Source: DATFVA01 sp963764235 (GTDB lineage: Bacteria; Bacteroidota; Ignavibacteria; Ignavibacteriales; Ignavibacteriaceae). Taken from it: a stretch of 64,000 bases of DNA. Made by a program: the position numbers and the translations under genes. Under the pieces are notes generated by a model. It was not told the DNA's origin. It saw only the letters and a program-made list of their open reading frames with translations, and ran no database searches. Within the stretch, counting starts at the first letter, position 1. Every line of letters begins with the position of its first letter. The stretch lies in NCBI GenBank assembly GCA_963764235.1, contig CAVXRO010000009.1, positions 434,001-498,000 of the forward strand, given 5' to 3'. Below, piece by piece: positions 52,351 to 60,603 of the stretch.

Positions 52351-53786
52351 CGTGTTCCTTATCTTTGTGTTCCTTTATAACAGGGCCCAGGAAAGAGGTA
52401 TTAAGTACATTTATCTGTTTCCCGTTTGAGTACACCCCGATATTCAAAGGAGTATTCATAGTTTTGATTTCGTCCTGGTCAAGTACAATCATAAACTTTC
52501 CATCATAAATTTCCTGCGGTTTCAGCTCGATGGGTCTGCCTATAAGTTCAAGCTTTCCATCCATATTCTCAAGCTTAAGTTCGATATTTGTTTCCTTGTA
52601 TGTTTTGTTCACGATATTAATATCGTAAAGGTTGCTGACTTTATGATCAGCCTGCTTCTGGTAAAGCATACCGGGGGTGCGGAGGACATTGAAGTCAAAA
52701 TCGGTCCTTGCCGAAAGCAGAAAGCCCAGTACACCCATTAAAACCACCAGGATGACAGAATAAAATATAGCTCTGGGAGTGAAGCGGAATTTTGATTTGT
52801 TCTCTATGGAATTGATCGAGGCATATTTTATAAGTCCTCTCGGTCTTTTCACCTTGTCCATTACACTGTCGCAGGCGTCTATACAGGCTGTGCAGTTGAC
52901 ACATTCGAGCTGGATACCGTTCCTGATGTCGATTCCCGTGGGACAAACATCAACGCACAGATGACAATCGATGCAGTCTCCCAAAGCCGACTGATTCTCA
53001 CTCTTACGTATTTTACCTCTCGGTTCGCCTCTTACATTATCGTATGCTATTACTACCGAATCCCTGTCGAGCAGAACACCCTGCAGCCTTCCGTAGGGAC
53101 AGACTATAGTGCAGGCCTGTTCACGGAAATATGAGAACACCCAGTAAAACACTCCAGAGAATGCAAGGATTGAGATCAATCCTTCTACATGCTCCTGATG
53201 GAGGATCGGTAATTATCTTAATAAGATTATCCATACCGATCAGGTACGAGAGGAAGATATTTGATATAAAAAATGAAATGGTAAAGAAGATAATATACTT
53301 GCTCACCTTTTTAACCGTTTTCTTGGAATCCCAGGGAGCCTTAGATAATTTTTTCTGCTGCAGCCAGTCGCCTTCCAGCCAGTATTCTATTTTGCGGAAT
53401 ACCATCTCCATAAAGATTGTCTGGGGACATGCCCACCCGCAGAATACCCTGCCGAATACCGCCGTAAACAAGATGATAAATACAATTATCGCGATCATTG
53501 CGATTACGAAGAGGTAAAGATCATGGGGTCCAAAAGGGATCCCGAAAAGTATGAAATTCCTGTTCAGAAAATCAAACAGCATAAACTGATGTCCGTTTAC
53601 TTTTATGAATGGCATACCAACGAGTATAACTAACAGCAGGAAGCTCACCAGCGTCCTTGCATTATAGAATCTCCCGGAAGGTTTTTTAGGATATATCCAG
53701 TTCCTCTTTCCTTCTTTACTTACCGTAGAAAGCTGATCCCTGAACGAATCATCATTTTCGCTTATTTCTGTCTTTTCTTCAATCAT
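52337..53786 (-). CDS. ccoG: cbb3 oxidase accessory iron-sulfur protein CcoG (frame interrupted once)
   Basis: CcoG is a membrane polyferredoxin linked to copper reduction during cbb3 maturation. The N-terminal part (from 53786) has membrane segments and CGWACPQTIFMEMVFRKIEY; the frame then drifts into non-family sequence near 53195. Removing one base from the CC pair at 53194-53195 joins it to SEHVEGLISILAFSGVFYW and the rest, which has a further ACTIVCPYGRLQGVL motif, the 2x[4Fe-4S] block CIDCHLCVDVCPTG and CVNCTACIDACDSVMD, and a C-terminal Ig-like domain. A single indel at a two-base run in an otherwise intact gene is most easily a sequencing error. It is co-transcribed with ccoP upstream and ccoH downstream. 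Confidence 0.88.
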
Positions 53787-53813
53787 CTTATCATATCCAT
53801 CATTTAACTAAAT

Positions 53814-54683
53814 TTACTGGTTTACCTGAGTACTGTCTCCCTCCCAGATTGTTCCCTGCGGTTCTTTGGGATTTGCGGGATGCGTTCCTTGTAATGAAAG
53901 AACATAACTGGCCACCTCCTGCATTTGTTTTGGATTCAGCTGGGACTGCCAGCTTACCATTCCTTTTGCAGGAACGCCGTATTTAATAGTTTTAAATACA
54001 TTTTTTATACCGCCGCCGTGGATCCAGTATTTATCTGTCAGGTTAGGACCAACAACGCCTCCTGCATCGGGACCATGGCATGGAACGCAGTTGGATTTGA
54101 AAATATCCTTGCCGGCTTCAAGATCATTTTGATCGGTTAACCTTGTAACATTTTCTTCGGTAACAAAGGCTCCCGAGGCCTCAAGCTGCGCTTTCTGGAT
54201 TGAATATGCCTCCATTTCAGCCTCGTATTCATCGACCTGAGATTTTCCTGCAGAAAATACCTCATAGTTGAACAAATAATAAACAGCAAAAATTATCGTG
54301 GCATAAAAAAGGTAGTTAAACCAGGGCGGGACAGGGTTGTCAAGTTCTTTGATCCCGTCATAATCATCCTCCATCAATACTTCATCCTCTTTTTCAAGAG
54401 GAGCAGCTTTTGTCATTGCCTGCCGTATGCGCGCCCACAAAGAAGCTTTTCCGGGTTCCTCAACAGCTTTCTCTTCTTCCTTTATTTCCTCTGTGCCGAA
54501 GTACATAAATCCGTATATAATTGCGAGGATCAGGATAAAGAAGAGAATTCCGAGAACCTTGTAGTAAGTGGGACCGATAGCTCCTTGTTCAACAGTGGTT
54601 GCCTGCTGTGCAAAGAGATTACCTTGCAGAAGCAGTAACACTGTAAAAAAGATATTCGCTAAAGACCTTTTATTTATCTTCAT
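53814..54683 (-). CDS. ccoP: cbb3 oxidase diheme-type subunit CcoP, single-heme variant
   Basis: The protein begins with an export signal (ANIFFTVLLLLQGNLFA), followed by a membrane segment (VLGILFFILILAIIYGFMYF), an acidic cytoplasmic loop, another membrane segment (WFNYLFYATIIFAVYYLFNY) and a C-terminal cytochrome domain. Only one c-heme motif, CVPCH (in FKSNCVPCHGPDAGG), is present, where proteobacterial CcoP has two; single-heme forms occur in Bacteroidota. It delivers electrons to CcoO/CcoN. The ATG at 54683 is preceded by AGGTGA and overlaps the end of ccoQ; a GTG nine bases upstream is an alternative. It is co-transcribed in the oxidase operon. Confidence 0.9.
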   Translation of the reverse strand: MKINKRSLANIFFTVLLLLQGNLFAQQATTVEQGAIGPTYYKVLGILFFILILAIIYGFMYFGTEEIKEEEKAVEEPGKASLWARIRQAMTKAAPLEKEDEVLMEDDYDGIKELDNPVPPWFNYLFYATIIFAVYYLFNYEVFSAGKSQVDEYEAEMEAYSIQKAQLEASGAFVTEENVTRLTDQNDLEAGKDIFKSNCVPCHGPDAGGVVGPNLTDKYWIHGGGIKNVFKTIKYGVPAKGMVSWQSQLNPKQMQEVASYVLSLQGTHPANPKEPQGTIWEGDSTQVNQ

Positions 54684-54882
54684 TATAATCACCTGTTAAG
54701 ATTTTTTGCTGATTATTTTCGGGATCGAGAGGAAGTTCTCCCATCTTTTTAAGGTATCCTTTATCTGCCCGCAGAGCCCAGATTAACAGGGCAACAAAGA
54801 AGACAAAAAAGACAATGAGAGAGAACAGCGGGTATGCCGCGATTCCTTCTATCGATTCAAGATATTTACTTGCCATTTCCAT
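54670..54882 (-). CDS. ccoQ: Small cbb3 oxidase subunit CcoQ-like
   Basis: The 70-residue protein has one membrane segment (YPLFSLIVFFVFFVALLIWAL) preceded by a short acidic region and followed by a basic-acidic tail. The position between ccoO and ccoP, the size and the single helix are those of CcoQ, which stabilises the oxidase. AGGA lies six bases before the ATG at 54882. The 3' end overlaps the start of ccoP by 14 bp, which indicates translational coupling. Confidence 0.8.
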   Translation of the reverse strand: MEMASKYLESIEGIAAYPLFSLIVFFVFFVALLIWALRADKGYLKKMGELPLDPENNQQKILTGDYNEDK

Positions 54883-54890
54883 AATAAATC

Positions 54891-55588
54891 CTACTTCTTC
54901 TCTGTTAAAGAATTACCTTTAATATCAGTACCAAGTCTCTGCAGGTAAGCAATCAGTGCAATGATCTCTTTATTGGGTTCAGCAGGAACACCGCTCTTCT
55001 GAAGGTCTGCAGCTATTTCTTCCGACTGTTTTCTTAAGTCATCATTAGCCGCATTTTCATAACCTTCTCTGTATGGAACACCCACCGATCTTAATCCTCT
55101 TATTTTCGATCTGGTATCCGAAGTATCGAGATCCTGTGTAAGCAGCCACGGGTAAGAAGGCATAATTGAACCGGGTGACATCTGCCTTGGATCCTGCATA
55201 TGCAGGTAATGCCACATATTGGGGTATTTTCCACCCTCTCTATGGAGATCGGGACCCGTTCTTTTTGATCCCCAGAGGAAAGGATGATCGTAAACATATT
55301 CTCCTGCTTTTGAGTATTCACCGTATCGTTCTGTTTCTGATCTGAAAGGACGTATAAGCTGCGAGTGGCAGTTGTTGCATCCCTCTCTTATGTATATATC
55401 TCTGCCCTGCAGTTCTAAAGGAGTATAAGGCTTAACACTGGAGATAGTTGGAATATTTGATTTAACCAGGAATGTCGGCAGAAACTCAACGATGCCTCCT
55501 ATAAGAATAACTATTGTTGAAACCACCAGGAAGTAAATCGGTTTACCTTCCAGCCAGCGGTGCCATATTCCCTTAGCGAACCTGTCAT
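54891..55588 (-). CDS. ccoO: cbb3 oxidase monoheme subunit CcoO (frame disrupted at the 5' end)
   Basis: The body has a membrane anchor (VVSTIVILIGGIVEFLPTFL), the heme motif GCNNCHSQLIRPF and the conserved RTGPDLHREGGKYPNMWHYL block. The sequence upstream (DRFAKGIWHRWLEGKPIYF) is clearly part of CcoO but has no start codon in its own frame. An ATG that overlaps the ccoN stop (TAATG at 55586-55590) lies one base out of frame; adding one A after it gives MNRFAKGIWHRWLEGKPIYF. The true start is therefore very probably 55588, with one base missing in this sequence. CcoO passes electrons from CcoP to CcoN. Confidence 0.88.
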
Positions 55589-57021
55589 TAAATTTTTATA
55601 AGAGCCGGCGCCTCAGCTTCTTCCTCTGCTACGAAATTGCCCTGCTTTGCAGTTTTAATTAGGTTATAAACCATCATTATTACCCCGGAGAAGTAAAGGA
55701 GTCCTCCGATAGCCCGGATAATGTACATAGGTATAATCTGCAGCGTGGTCTCCAGGAAATTCGGATACTGAAGCAGACCAAGCGGGGTAAACTGCTTCCA
55801 CATTAGAGACTGTGTTATACCCGACCAGTACATTGAGGCGGCGTAGAATACAATACCCAGCATTCCGATCCAGAAGTGTGCGTTTGCAAGTTTCTTTGAG
55901 AAGAGTTCTGTTTTATATATTCGAGGAATCAGCCAGTACAATATTCCGAAAGTTAAAAATCCATTCCATCCCAGTGCTCCGATATGAACGTGAGCTATTA
56001 TCCAGTCGGTGAAATGTCCTATCGCATTAACATTTTTAAGAGACAGCATCGGTCCCTCAAAGGTTGCCATACCATAAGCAGTAATAGCAACGACCATAAA
56101 CTTGAGAATAGGATCTTCTCTAACTTTATCCCATGCTCCCCTTAAAGTGAGGAGACCGTTTATCATACCGCCCCACGATGGAGCAATGAGCATTATAGAG
56201 AATGCGGTTCCAAGGGATTGAGCCCAGTTTGGCAATGACGAATAAAGAAGATGGTGGGGACCCGCCCAGATGTAAATAAAAATCAATGCCCAGAAGTGGA
56301 TGATCGACAGCCTGTATGAATAAATAGGGCGGTTAGCTGCCTTGGGGAGATAGTAATACATCAGTCCCAGGTAGGGAGTTGTAAGAAAAAACGCCACGGC
56401 ATTATGTCCGTACCACCACTGCACCAGGGCATCCTGTACACCCGCATAAACGGGGTAGCTTTTCATGAAGGAAACCGGAATTTCGATCGAGTTCACAATA
56501 TGAAGGACTGCCACGGTGACCCACGTTGCGATATAAAACCAGATGGCAACGTAAATATGACTTTCCCTCCGCTTAAGGATCGTTCCGAAAATATTGATTC
56601 CGAAAACGATCCAGACAATAGCGATAGCAATATCAATCGGCCATTCAAGCTCTGCGTATTCTTTGCTGGTTGTGAAGCCCATCGCAAGTGTAAGGGCGGC
56701 AGCTACAATAATAATCTGCCATCCCCAGAAATGTATTTTGCTCAGCAAGTCGCTGTACATTCTTGCCTTGCACAAACGCTGAAGGGAGTGATAAACCCCC
56801 ATAAATATTGCGTTGCCCACAAAAGCGAAAATTACAGCATTAGTATGAATGGGACGTATCCTGCCGAACGTTGTGTACTGAAGATTAAAGTTGAGGGAAG
56901 GTACAAATAACTGGGAGGCAATTGTGAGTCCTACCAGCATACCGATTACTCCCCAAAAGGCAGTAGCTATAGCAAAATTCTTTACGATTTTATTATCGTA
57001 ACTGAACTGTTCTAACTGCAT
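55588..57021 (-). CDS. ccoN: cbb3-type cytochrome c oxidase catalytic subunit CcoN
   Basis: CcoN carries the heme b and the heme b3-CuB oxygen-reducing site. The protein has about twelve membrane segments, the CuB ligand His in YGHNAVAFFLTTPYLGLMYY, the AGPHHLLYSSLPNW loop and AHVHIGALGWNGFLTFG. CcoN and CcoO are separate here. The ATG at 57021 (MQLEQFSYDNKIVKNF) has GGAG nine bases upstream; the ATG at 57036, five codons earlier, has none, so the shorter start is preferred. It lies in the operon after ccoS. It gives the organism a high-affinity oxidase for low oxygen. Confidence 0.95.
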   Translation of the reverse strand: MQLEQFSYDNKIVKNFAIATAFWGVIGMLVGLTIASQLFVPSLNFNLQYTTFGRIRPIHTNAVIFAFVGNAIFMGVYHSLQRLCKARMYSDLLSKIHFWGWQIIIVAAALTLAMGFTTSKEYAELEWPIDIAIAIVWIVFGINIFGTILKRRESHIYVAIWFYIATWVTVAVLHIVNSIEIPVSFMKSYPVYAGVQDALVQWWYGHNAVAFFLTTPYLGLMYYYLPKAANRPIYSYRLSIIHFWALIFIYIWAGPHHLLYSSLPNWAQSLGTAFSIMLIAPSWGGMINGLLTLRGAWDKVREDPILKFMVVAITAYGMATFEGPMLSLKNVNAIGHFTDWIIAHVHIGALGWNGFLTFGILYWLIPRIYKTELFSKKLANAHFWIGMLGIVFYAASMYWSGITQSLMWKQFTPLGLLQYPNFLETTLQIIPMYIIRAIGGLLYFSGVIMMVYNLIKTAKQGNFVAEEEAEAPALIKI

Positions 57022-57051
57022 AAATGCATTCTCCATAGAGTGAATAGGGAA

Positions 57052-57231
57052 CTATTTTTTCTTTTTTTCAATATCTTCTTTGGGCTTCTCTTTCTTATCC
57101 TCAAAGAGCATCCTCACAGAAGGAGTGTATGTATCCTTATACTGGCCGCTTTTTACAGCCCAGAGAAAAGCAGCCAGGAAACCAATTGCAACGAGAAGAC
57201 TGAATCCTATTAAAACGACTATTACCGAGAT
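57052..57231 (-). CDS. ccoS: cbb3 oxidase assembly protein CcoS, probable ATC start
   Basis: The 59-codon frame encodes ISVIVVLIGFSLLVAIGFLA followed by WAVKSGQYKDTYTPSVRMLF and a Lys-rich tail, an unmistakable CcoS. Homologues normally begin MSVI, and here the first codon of that block is ATC (57229-57231). No ATG, GTG or TTG lies in frame between it and the upstream ccoI region. The sequence GAGG lies six bases before the ATC, in good position for a ribosome-binding site. The gene overlaps the ccoI 3' end by 10 bp. Either ATC is used as a start or the base is misread. Confidence 0.82.
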   Translation of the reverse strand: MSVIVVLIGFSLLVAIGFLAAFLWAVKSGQYKDTYTPSVRMLFEDKKEKPKEDIEKKKK

Positions 57232-59638
57232 AACAAGCCTCGCTTTCCCGCGATGAAATTCGTTGTAAGGGTTGTAAATAAAACCACTGAAATAGAACTT
57301 AGCGGCATTAAAACAGCTGCCACTAAGGGTGACAGCATTCCTTCAACCGCAAATGTTAGTCCTGCGGCATTGTACAGGAACGAAATAATAAAACTTATTA
57401 TAATTATGTGCACACTTGTCTTTGAAAACCTGATAAACTCAGGCAGAAGAGAAAGTTTATCAGCATCAAGTATTGCATCACAGGCAGGTGAAAAGCTGCT
57501 TATGTTTTCTGTAACGGCAATACCTACATTGCTTTTTTTCAGTGCACCTGCATCATTCAACCCGTCACCTACCATCAAAACATTTTCATTTCTGCTTCGT
57601 TTCTCTTCGATGTAAAGGAGCTTATCATTGGGTGTCTGTCTGAATCTAAGTTCAGCACCCTCTCCGAATAATTTTAAAAGTCTTTCTTTTTCTCCTTCAT
57701 TATCTCCGGATAGGACCGAAAGCTTATAGCTGCCTGATAAATCATTAATAACCTTCTCAATACCCTCGCGGTAATAATTATTTATTTCGAAGTAGCCGTA
57801 GGTTCTACCATTAAAGGAGACATATACTCTTGGGTTTTCCTGGTTAGCCGGCTTAAAGTTCGCAAGTGAATCATCAACGAAGGCAAGTGAACCGAGTTTT
57901 ATTTTGTTGCCTAATACCTCTCCCTCGATTCCTTGTCCCGAATATTCCCTGTAATCCGATATCTCAGGTTCATCAAACTTCTGCAGTGAATTATAAACGG
58001 CGGTACTCAGCGGATGAGTTGAATTCTTTACAAGAGACTTAATCATCTCCTTTTAAAGTCATCAAGATAGTCGCCCGTAAAGTTAACCTCTCCTTCACCA
58101 GCTTTTGTAATTGTACCGGTTTTATCAAAAACCACGGTATCAATTTTTGCCAGATCTTCTACTACAGAGCTGTTTTTCAGGTAGAATTTATTTCTTCCGA
58201 AAATCCTTACAGTATTGCCGAAAGTGAAGGGAGTTGATAAAGCCAGCGCACAGGGACAGGCTACTATAAGAACTGCTGTAAAGACATTGATGGCCGTATG
58301 TATACTTGTCTGGATCCAGAAAAGAGCTGAAATAACTGCTATTAAAAGGACGGCCGCGGTAAAGTACTTGCTGACAAGGGTGCTGACTGTTGTAAAATAG
58401 CTTTCATCTTTTTTGTTAAAAGACTCGTGATTCCACAGCTGAGTGAGGTAGCTCTGGGATACCTCCTTGACCACCTCCAGTTCAACGACGCTTCCCTTCT
58501 GTCTTCCTCCGGCGTATACCAGTTCACCAAGCACCTTGTTTACAGGGGATGATTCGCCCGTAACGAAACTGTAGTCGATATTTCCGTTTCCGCTGAACAG
58601 AATTGCATCGGCAGGGATAATCTCATCGTTTCGTACAATTATTCTGTCACCGACATTAAGTTTCGAAACAGGAACAGAAGTTTCCTTATTATCTTTTTTT
58701 ACAGTAACTCCCAGGGGAAAATATGATTTGTAACTTCTTTCGAAATTGAGCGTCTCGTAAGTCTTCTCCTGAAATAACTTACCTATCAGAAGGAACAATA
58801 CTAATCCGCTCATTGAATCGAAATATCCTGCCTGGTGGTTAATTACTACTTCGATCACGCTTCGCAGGAATAGAACAAGTATGCCGAGCGAGATCGGGAA
58901 ATCTATATTGACTATTTTTTTCTTAAGTCCTTTCCATGCCGAGCCGAAATATTCGGTAGCAGAATAGAAGAACACAGGCAGAGCAAGGATAAGGTTCAGG
59001 TAGGCAAAAATATTTTTGTAGTAGCTGTCGTTAATATCTATCGATAAATACTCGGGAAAACTGAGGAGCATTATATTTCCGAAGCAGAATGCGGCAATAC
59101 CTATTTTGTAGTACAGGTGTTTCCGGTGTACATCCTTTTTTTCTTCGGTGCTGTCAAGCTGAAGCAGCGGTTCATAACCTATTGAGGCAAGAAGCTGGAC
59201 AAGTTCTTTAAGACTGATCTTTGAATGGAAATACTTTACCGAGACTTCCTTTTTAAGAAAGTCGGCATGCGACTGACTGACACCTGAATTAAGCTTATAA
59301 AGATTTTCGAGCAGCCAGATGCAGGAGCTGCAGTGCATCTGCGGAATGTAGAAAGTAACTGAAGTTATTTTATCGTTTTTGAAATCTATCAGCCGCTGGA
59401 TTGTTTCGGGATCATCCAGGTAGTCGAATTTCCTTACGGGTATATTTGCGGGAGAGATGCCGGGTGTAGTTTCCAGTGAATAATAATCGCACATCTGCTT
59501 TTGATTAAGCATTTCATAGACTGTTTTACAGCCCAGGCAGCAGAAATATTTGTCATCACTATGCAGACTGTCATCCTGACAATCATCACCGCAGTGGTAG
59601 CATTTTATTTCTTTTTTAACAGTATCTTTTCTGTTCAT
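57222..59638 (-). CDS. ccoI: cbb3-type copper-transporting P1B-ATPase CcoI (frame interrupted once)
   Basis: CcoI supplies copper to the oxidase. The N-terminus has a Cys-rich metal domain (KCYHCGDD and CCLGC), a heavy-metal domain (MHCSSCIWLLE), membrane segments, the CPC motif (VACPCALALSTPF) and the phosphorylation site (FDKTGTITKAGEGEVN). The frame stops at 58043 and resumes at an overlapping ATG as MIKSLVKNSTHPLSTAVYN, followed by GDGLNDAGALKKSNVGIAV. Adding one T to the four-T run at 58051-58054 joins them as DDFKKEMIKSLV, the expected sequence, so an indel is likely; an actual two-gene split would be unusual. It is the first gene of the operon. Confidence 0.9.
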
Positions 59639-59896
59639 ACAGTCAAAAATTGTAAAAGTATCCCGTACAATCCTGTTAGAATTTAATAGTTTTTTTCGGA
59701 AAGAAGGAATTTGACAGAAATTGTGCCATCAATATCCAAATATAAAAAAATGAAATTTGATTGAACTATAATAATTCGGACTTTTTTATTCTTTTTTTAG
59801 AAAAATGATCTACTTCTGTTCTCAAAGTCAGGAAATCAGGAATTTCTTGGAATTCCTGTTGATTTTTTGCAAATTTGAATCCAAGATAATTGAGAA

Positions 59897-60361
59897 GTGA
59901 ATATGGCTTACCTGGTATTTAAACTCATACATATTTTTGCGGTTATCCTGTTCCTGGGAAATATCATTATAGATGTTTTCTGGAAAAATCACGGTGACCG
60001 GAGCAAAGATCCCGGGATAATGGCTCATACGATGAGAGGAATAATCAGGGCCGACAGGTTTTTTACCATGCCTGCAGTCGCATTCCTCATCCTTGCGGGA
60101 TTCGGTGCAATGGGAATAGGCTATATTCCATTTGAGACCGGATGGATCTTGTGGGGCTTTATAATGATTTTAATTTCTGCCGCTGCTTTTATGGCTAAGG
60201 TCGTTCCCGCTCAAAAAAAATTATTAAAGATAGCTGAAACAGATCCCTTTGATCAGCAGCTTTACGACGCCGTATCTAAAGAGTGGAACTTATGGGGAAG
60301 CATCGCAACCATTGCTCCTATAATTGCAGTTGTATTAACGGTGCTCAAAGTACCTTCATAA
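59897..60361 (+). CDS. DUF2269-like four-helix integral membrane protein
   Basis: The 154-residue protein has four hydrophobic segments: LIHIFAVILFLGNIIIDVFW, FTMPAVAFLILAGFGAMGI, GWILWGFIMILISAAAFMA and WGSIATIAPIIAVVLTVL. The pattern and the HIF/HG residues resemble the DUF2269/CopD-type families, which may bind heme or metal. The ATG at 59903 is a likelier start than the GTG at 59897, as GAGAAG precedes it. The gene is divergent from the cbb3 operon, so the two may share regulation. No enzymatic function can be assigned. Confidence 0.7.
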   Translation: MNMAYLVFKLIHIFAVILFLGNIIIDVFWKNHGDRSKDPGIMAHTMRGIIRADRFFTMPAVAFLILAGFGAMGIGYIPFETGWILWGFIMILISAAAFMAKVVPAQKKLLKIAETDPFDQQLYDAVSKEWNLWGSIATIAPIIAVVLTVLKVPS

Positions 60362-60487
60362 ATAAAAATCCTGACGGGTAGATTATTCAGTCAATGAACT
60401 AATCGAATAATTTAACCCTCGTGATGAAGATAGAATAAGTCCCCTCGTAAGATTCATAAACGGCCACTGTTCGGCCTCATCCCGGCC

Positions 60488-60515
60488 TGTAACAGGCGTG
60501 TAACCAGCAGATAAC
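60488..60515 (+). promoter_or_regulatory. Triple TGTAAC direct-repeat operator candidate
   Basis: TGTAAC (60488-60493), TGTAAC (60499-60504) and GATAAC (60510-60515) have an exact 11-bp period, one helical turn, which is the arrangement of OmpR-family response-regulator boxes. The site lies about 90 bp upstream of the ABC exporter. A perfect CCTGTAACAGG palindrome covers the first repeat. Confidence 0.45.
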
Positions 60516-60603
60516 AGGCTTCTATATGAATTGTAAGTCCATATCTGCATCCCTCTAATACTATTTTATATTGAGTCCCTATTCATTATTTTAATCAATT
60601 CAA

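Noticed and set aside
56404..56910. A 168-residue plus-strand frame
   Set aside because: It is antisense to ccoN, which has clear family motifs on the minus strand.
57222..59638. Reading ccoI as two separate genes joined by an ATGA overlap
   Set aside because: The break lies inside the ATP-binding part, and one added base at a four-T run restores the expected continuation, so a split gene or programmed shift is less likely than an indel. I see no slippery heptamer in the correct register.
59639..59896. An FNR box upstream of the cbb3 operon
   Set aside because: Several TTGA and TCAA half-sites occur, but none at FNR spacing.
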